8,198 nt of DNA. It comes from JBBRLA01 sp038231615. GTDB lineage: Bacteria > Myxococcota_A > Polyangia > Palsa-1104 > JAEUJZ01. The translations under genes were made by a program, and so were the position numbers. Position 1 is the first letter of the stretch. The number at the start of each line of letters is the position of its first letter. The stretch is taken from assembly GCA_038231615.1 (NCBI GenBank), contig JBBRLA010000378.1:1-8198 (forward strand), in the 5' to 3' direction. Under the pieces are notes generated by a model, which was not told the origin of the DNA, did no database searches, and saw only the letters and a list, made by a program, of their open reading frames with translations. This document shows positions 4,644 through 8,198 of this stretch, one piece after another.

Positions 4644-6470
4644 GTGAAGATCGGAACGCGGGTTACGCTGCTGACGGTGCTCTTGGTCGTGCTCACCTTG
4701 AGCCTGTACGGCCTGCTCAGCGTCCGCGCCCGCCGTGCCGAGCTGACCGACGATCTGGAGCGCCAGACGCAGCTTCTGGGGTCGTCCTTGCGGGTGGCAC
4801 TGGAGGCGGCGCTCCAGGACGGGCTCTTCGAGGACGTGCGGCAACTGGTGGACCGCATGCAGAAAACCGATCAGCCCATAAAGGTGGTCTATCTGGACCT
4901 GGTCCACCCCGACGACAGCGCCGCCTTCGCCAAGGGGAAGGACACGTCCCAGGCGACGCAGAAGGACGCGCCGGCTTATCAGCCGCCCCCGGCGGACCCG
5001 ACCCGCGACGGCAGGCAGCGGCGGGTGCAGATCAGCGGCCTGCCCTATGGAGAGCACATCGAGGCCCCGGGGCGCCCGGTGTATGCGTACATGGTGCCGC
5101 TGCGCGACAGCCAGCGCCGGGTGGTGGCGCTTCTGGACCTCATCCGCGACGCGGGGGACGCTCAGCAGGCGCTCTTGCGCTCGCAGCAGGGGGTGGCGGT
5201 GTCGGTGACGCTTTTGTCGATCCTTTTGGCGGTGCTGCTCGGCCTGACGGTGCAGAAGGCGTTCTCCGGGCCGCTCCTGCGCCTGGTCGGGGGCATCGAC
5301 GAGGTCACCCGGGGGGACTACACCGGCGCGATCCTCCGGGAAGGCGAGGACGAGGTGGGCCTTTTGGCCGACCGCTTCAACGAGATGACCCGCTCGCTGC
5401 GTCAGGCGCGGGAGGAGATCCTGGCCGGGGTGGACGCCAAGCTGCAACTGGAGATGCGGCTGCGGCACTCGGACAAGCTGGCCACCATCGGGCAGCTCGC
5501 CGCGGGGATCGCCCATGAGGTGGGCACGCCGCTCAACGTCATCGGCGGCAGGGCCCGGGCCATGGCCCGGCGCGGCGACGATCCGGCGGCGGTGCAAAAG
5601 AACGCCGAGATCATCGCGGCGCAGGCCGAGCGCATCACCAAGATCATCCAACAGCTTCTGGACTATGCCCGCAGGAAGGCGCCGGCCAAGGCCAAGGTGG
5701 ACTTGCAGCGGGTGGCGGTGACGACGCTGGATTTCCTGGAGCACCAGCTCACCACCGGGGGGGTCTCGGCCGTGCTGCGGCCGTTCACGGTGGCCGCGCC
5801 GGGGCCGCTTCCCACGCGACGGAGCGGGAAAGCCGCGGGCGGAGGGCCGGTACCAGGCGCGTCGGGGGAGCGGACGGTGCCGCGCGAAGCGACGGGCGAG
5901 GTGGCGCTGCCGCCGCCGACGGTGCCGGTGGTCATCGGCGACGCGGACCAGCTTCAGCAGGTGTGCCTGAACCTGTGCATGAATGCGATGCAGGCGATGC
6001 ATGGGGGCGGGTCTTTGGAGATTGCCCTGTGGGGGTTGTGCCGACGCAAGCCGGGGCTCGATCGATCGCCGCCGGGGGCCTACGTGATGCTCTCGGTGTC
6101 CGACACCGGGGTCGGCATTCCCGAGGCGGATCGCGAGCGCATCTTCGAGCCCTTCTACTCGACCAAGCTGGGCAGCCTGGACAGCCTGCGGTCCGACGGC
6201 GGCAGGGCGGGCGGCAGCGGCCTGGGGCTGGCGGTGTCGGCGGGCATCGTCAAGGACCACGACGGCTGGATCGAGATCGAGCCGCGGGCGCGGCTTGAAG
6301 AGGGCGGCGACGGCAACCAAGGGGGCGGCACAACCTTTCGCATTTTCCTGCCCGCCCCCGATCCCTACGAAGAGGAATGGAACGAACATGGCGCAGCCTT
6401 CCCGAACCCCGAACCGGGCCACGCTGCCCAAAAGCTCGGCGTCCCCAGCGGGCAAGACCTTGGCTCCTGA
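4644..6470 (+). CDS. Membrane-bound NtrB-type sensor histidine kinase with HAMP domain
   Basis: The product is a 608-aa inner-membrane kinase. TM1 spans about residues 7-27, and an extracytoplasmic region (28-182) follows, with no sensor fold I can name. TM2 is about 184-203 (VAVSVTLLSILLAVLLGLTV), and HAMP follows at about 204-258. The dimerisation domain has SDKLATIGQLAAGIAHEVGTPLN with phospho-acceptor His291. The ATPase domain has NLCMNAMQAM (Asn447), SDTGVGIPEADRERIFEPFYSTK (Asp487 onward) and GGSGLGLAV (523-531). About 40 Pro/Gly/Arg-rich residues (385-425) are inserted before the N-box, and a glycine-rich stretch lies between F- and G2-boxes. The start is GTG 4644 with GGTGA at 4632-4636; the nearby ATG 4636 is closed by a stop after three codons. 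About 40 residues follow the ATPase fold because the frame overlaps the next gene by 83 bases. The 124 bases upstream (4520-4643) show no convincing promoter. Its partner is the following regulator. Confidence 0.92.
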   Translation: MKIGTRVTLLTVLLVVLTLSLYGLLSVRARRAELTDDLERQTQLLGSSLRVALEAALQDGLFEDVRQLVDRMQKTDQPIKVVYLDLVHPDDSAAFAKGKDTSQATQKDAPAYQPPPADPTRDGRQRRVQISGLPYGEHIEAPGRPVYAYMVPLRDSQRRVVALLDLIRDAGDAQQALLRSQQGVAVSVTLLSILLAVLLGLTVQKAFSGPLLRLVGGIDEVTRGDYTGAILREGEDEVGLLADRFNEMTRSLRQAREEILAGVDAKLQLEMRLRHSDKLATIGQLAAGIAHEVGTPLNVIGGRARAMARRGDDPAAVQKNAEIIAAQAERITKIIQQLLDYARRKAPAKAKVDLQRVAVTTLDFLEHQLTTGGVSAVLRPFTVAAPGPLPTRRSGKAAGGGPVPGASGERTVPREATGEVALPPPTVPVVIGDADQLQQVCLNLCMNAMQAMHGGGSLEIALWGLCRRKPGLDRSPPGAYVMLSVSDTGVGIPEADRERIFEPFYSTKLGSLDSLRSDGGRAGGSGLGLAVSAGIVKDHDGWIEIEPRARLEEGGDGNQGGGTTFRIFLPAPDPYEEEWNEHGAAFPNPEPGHAAQKLGVPSGQDLGS

Positions 6471-8052
6471 GGCTGCGCGCCGCAGCCACACGCTTCTGGT
6501 GGTGGAGGACGACGCCGCCATGCGCGAACTCTTGCAGGACACGCTGGCCGAGGAGGGCTACCGGGTCGAGACGGTGGGCGGCGGCAGGGGCGGGGTCGAG
6601 CGGGTGCAGCGCGGCGGCATCGATCTGGTGATCACCGACGTGCGCATGCCGGACCTGGACGGGCTGGACATGCTGCGGGAGATCAAGAGCGCGGTGGACC
6701 CGGAGCAGGCGGCGCCGGCCCCGCATGTCATCGTGGTCACCGCCTTCGGGTCGATCGACACGGCGATCAAGGCGGTGAAGCTGGGGGCCCATGATTACAT
6801 CACCAAGCCCTTCACCATGGATGCGTTGCTGCTGGCGGTGGAGAAGGCGCTGGAAGAACGCGGCCTGCGGGAAGAAGTGGTGCGGCTGCGGCGAGAGGTG
6901 GCGCGGCCCTACCAGTTCGACAACATCATCGGGCGCTCGCCGCAGATGCACGAGGTTTTTGACCTGATCCGGCGGCTGGCCGCGTCTGCCGCCAACGTGC
7001 TGATCACCGGAGAGTCGGGCACGGGCAAGGAGCTGGTGGCGCGGGCGATGCATTTCCACTCGCCGCGGAGCAAGCGGCCCTTCGTGGCGGTGAATTGCGC
7101 GGCCATCCCGGATGCGCTGCTGGAGTCGGAACTTTTCGGCTACAAGCGGGGCGCGTTCACCGATGCGCGCAGCGACCGCATGGGGATGTTCGTCGAGGCC
7201 GACGGAGGGACGCTCTTTTTGGACGAGATCGGGGACCTGTCGCCGACGTTGCAGGCCAAGCTCCTGCGGGCGCTGGCCGAGCGGGAGATCCGGCCGCTGG
7301 GGGCGGCGCGGCCGGAGAAGGTCGATGTGCGGGTGCTCTCGGCGACGCACCGGGACCTTTTGCAGCGGATGCGGGAGGGGACGTTTCGCGAGGACCTGTT
7401 TTACCGGCTGAACGTGATCCAGATTCACCTGCCGCCGCTGCGCGACCGGCAGGAAGACATCTTGCCCCTGGCGGAGCATTTCCTGCGGCAGGCGGCGGAG
7501 CGCAGCGGAAAGCGCATTGGCACCATCGGTCAGGCGGCGGCGAAGATCATTCTTTCGCACCCCTGGCCGGGGAACGTGCGCGAGCTGGAGAACGTGATCG
7601 AGCGAGCGGTGGCGCTGGCCGAAACCCCCCACATCTCGCCGGAAGACCTGCCTCAATCGGTGCGGGAGAAGAAGCCGGTGGACCTGCTGAGCGCGGCGCT
7701 TTTGCGCGGGATGACCCTGTCGGACCTGGAGCGGGAGTACATCGGCAGGGTGATGCAGGCCGAAGGGGGCAACAAGACGCGGGCGGCGCAGCGGTTGGGG
7801 CTGGACCGAAAGACGCTGTACCGGAAGCTGGAGGAGGAGGGCCTGGCGCAGGAGGAGCGGCGGGCAGAGGGGCGGGGCGCTGCCGGTGGGGCCGGCGAGA
7901 ACATGGCGCCGATCCCGCGGTTGCCCGCGGCGCGGCGGGCCGCGGCGGAGCGCGGAGGGGAGCCCAAGGAGCGGGAAGGGCCCGGGGCGAAGGAGGCAAG
8001 AGACGCATCAGAAGAGGCAGGGGAGGGTGGAGACGATGAAGCCGGCAGGTGA
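6388..8052 (+). CDS. NtrC-family sigma-54-dependent response regulator
   Basis: The product is a 554-aa enhancer-binding protein. After a 33-residue polar N-terminus comes the receiver (34-155): VVEDD with Asp41/42, Asp84 in LVITDVRMPDLDG, Thr118, and Lys140-Pro. The AAA+ domain (about 178-410) has Walker A GESGTGKE (208-215), the sigma-54 contact loop GAFTDA (255-260, in place of GAFTGA), Walker B LFLDE (276-280), the arginine region FREDLFYRLN and sensor II PGNVRELEN (Arg398). A Fis-type HTH follows (about 447-482; NKTRAAQRLGLDRKTLYRKL). Beyond it are about 70 extra Gly/Ala/Glu/Arg-rich residues not found in typical members. ATG 6388 is chosen: AGAGGA at 6371-6376 lies upstream and the receiver starts soon after, although the frame is open from 6295. 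It overlaps the kinase gene by 83 bases, a strong sign of a cognate pair. GAFTDA occurs in other members, so sigma-54 activation is not excluded. Target promoters are not visible here. Confidence 0.93.
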   Translation: MAQPSRTPNRATLPKSSASPAGKTLAPEAARRSHTLLVVEDDAAMRELLQDTLAEEGYRVETVGGGRGGVERVQRGGIDLVITDVRMPDLDGLDMLREIKSAVDPEQAAPAPHVIVVTAFGSIDTAIKAVKLGAHDYITKPFTMDALLLAVEKALEERGLREEVVRLRREVARPYQFDNIIGRSPQMHEVFDLIRRLAASAANVLITGESGTGKELVARAMHFHSPRSKRPFVAVNCAAIPDALLESELFGYKRGAFTDARSDRMGMFVEADGGTLFLDEIGDLSPTLQAKLLRALAEREIRPLGAARPEKVDVRVLSATHRDLLQRMREGTFREDLFYRLNVIQIHLPPLRDRQEDILPLAEHFLRQAAERSGKRIGTIGQAAAKIILSHPWPGNVRELENVIERAVALAETPHISPEDLPQSVREKKPVDLLSAALLRGMTLSDLEREYIGRVMQAEGGNKTRAAQRLGLDRKTLYRKLEEEGLAQEERRAEGRGAAGGAGENMAPIPRLPAARRAAAERGGEPKEREGPGAKEARDASEEAGEGGDDEAGR

Positions 8053-8198
8053 ATTGCGTTTGTCTATGGACCGCGGCGCCTGCGGCGCTTCGCGATCGAT
8101 GGACCGCGGCGCCTGCGGCGCTTCGCGATGGATGAACCGCGGCGCCTGCGGCGCTTCGCGATCGATGAACCGCGGCGCCTGCGGCGCTTCGCGATGGA
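8036..8198 (+). CDS. Possible short ORF containing the 33-bp repeats, running off the window
   Basis: ATG 8036, inside the last codons of the NtrC-type gene, opens a frame that stays open to the window end. It begins MKPAGELRLS and then repeats M(D/N)RGACGASR(S/W) once per 33-bp unit. A strong Shine-Dalgarno-like AGGGGAGGG (8019-8027) lies eight bases before it. Against a real gene: the purine run is also the tail of the preceding gene, and both variable positions among units change the amino acid, so peptide sequence does not look conserved. More probably this is a non-coding minisatellite that happens to be open. Confidence 0.25.
   Translation, partial: MKPAGELRLSMDRGACGASRSMDRGACGASRWMNRGACGASRSMNRGACGASRW
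8066..8198. repeat. 33-bp GC-rich tandem repeat, four units and the start of a fifth
   Basis: Units begin at 8066, 8099, 8132 and 8165, and the last base of the window starts a fifth. The shared core is CCGCGGCGCCTGCGGCGCTT followed by CGCGAT. Units differ only at two places: ATGGAC in units 1-2 against ATGAAC in units 3-4, and TCG in units 1 and 3 against TGG in units 2 and 4. The alternation implies duplication of a 66-bp dimer. Each unit can fold: GCGCC and GGCGC pair around TGC, and flanking CGCG arms pair across a TT bulge. It starts 13 bases after the stop of the NtrC-type gene. A terminator-like, REP-like or purely slippage origin are all possible. Confidence 0.95.

Noticed and set aside
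4617..6542. A 641-codon open frame on the minus strand opposite the membrane kinase gene
   Set aside because: It is rich in Arg, His, Pro and Leu without motifs, and lies exactly antisense to a clear kinase with full domain set. It is a by-product of GC-rich codon use.
6250..7656. A 468-codon minus-strand frame opposite the NtrC-type gene
   Set aside because: Antisense shadow with Arg/His/Gln-rich composition and no recognisable domain. The plus strand encodes an unambiguous enhancer-binding protein.
8066..8198. CRISPR array reading of the 33-bp repeats
   Set aside because: Units are directly adjacent with no unique spacers, so this is a simple tandem repeat.

Overview
The window is GC-rich bacterial DNA, with long spurious open frames antisense to the real genes. 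The gene types are a Gram-negative-style membrane sensor kinase, an NtrC-type enhancer-binding protein (implying sigma-54), a cytosolic FrnE/DsbA-like oxidoreductase and a GST-like protein. The H-box AHEVGTPLN and the GAFTDA regulator resemble proteins common in Desulfobacterota, Myxococcota and similar lineages. I cannot fix the taxon from this sequence.

Layout. (1) Positions 1-1679 are read leftward: a 21-aa leader frame, a FrnE-like thiol oxidoreductase, a GST-like protein, then the first codons of an unknown gene leaving the window at position 1. An 11-bp tandem repeat lies between the GST gene and that unknown gene. It supplies the last codons and stop of the first and the upstream sequence of the second. 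(2) Positions 1680-2011 hold gene debris. A leftward piece looks like the C-terminal end of an AAA-type ATPase and a rightward piece looks like the middle of a helix-turn-helix protein. They abut near position 1815, which suggests a rearrangement. (3) Positions 2022-4519 hold the most unusual part: two translationally coupled rightward genes. The first is a soluble histidine kinase with a novel N-terminal half. The second is a response regulator whose output domain looks like a PD-(D/E)XK (Mrr-type) restriction-endonuclease fold. (4) Positions 4644-8052 hold a conventional membrane histidine kinase with HAMP domain, overlapping an NtrC-type regulator (receiver, AAA+, Fis HTH). (5) Positions 8066-8198 hold a 33-bp tandem repeat that runs off the end and lies in frame with a possible short ORF.

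How they may work together. The NtrB/NtrC-like pair should sense an envelope or extracytoplasmic cue and activate sigma-54 promoters; its target is not visible here. The kinase/receiver-nuclease pair lacks a transcription-factor output. The simplest reading is phosphorylation-gated DNA cleavage or binding in the cytosol, compatible with a defence, DNA-damage or programmed-response system. That role is inference. The placement of the pair directly behind truncated genes fits a mobile accessory cassette.
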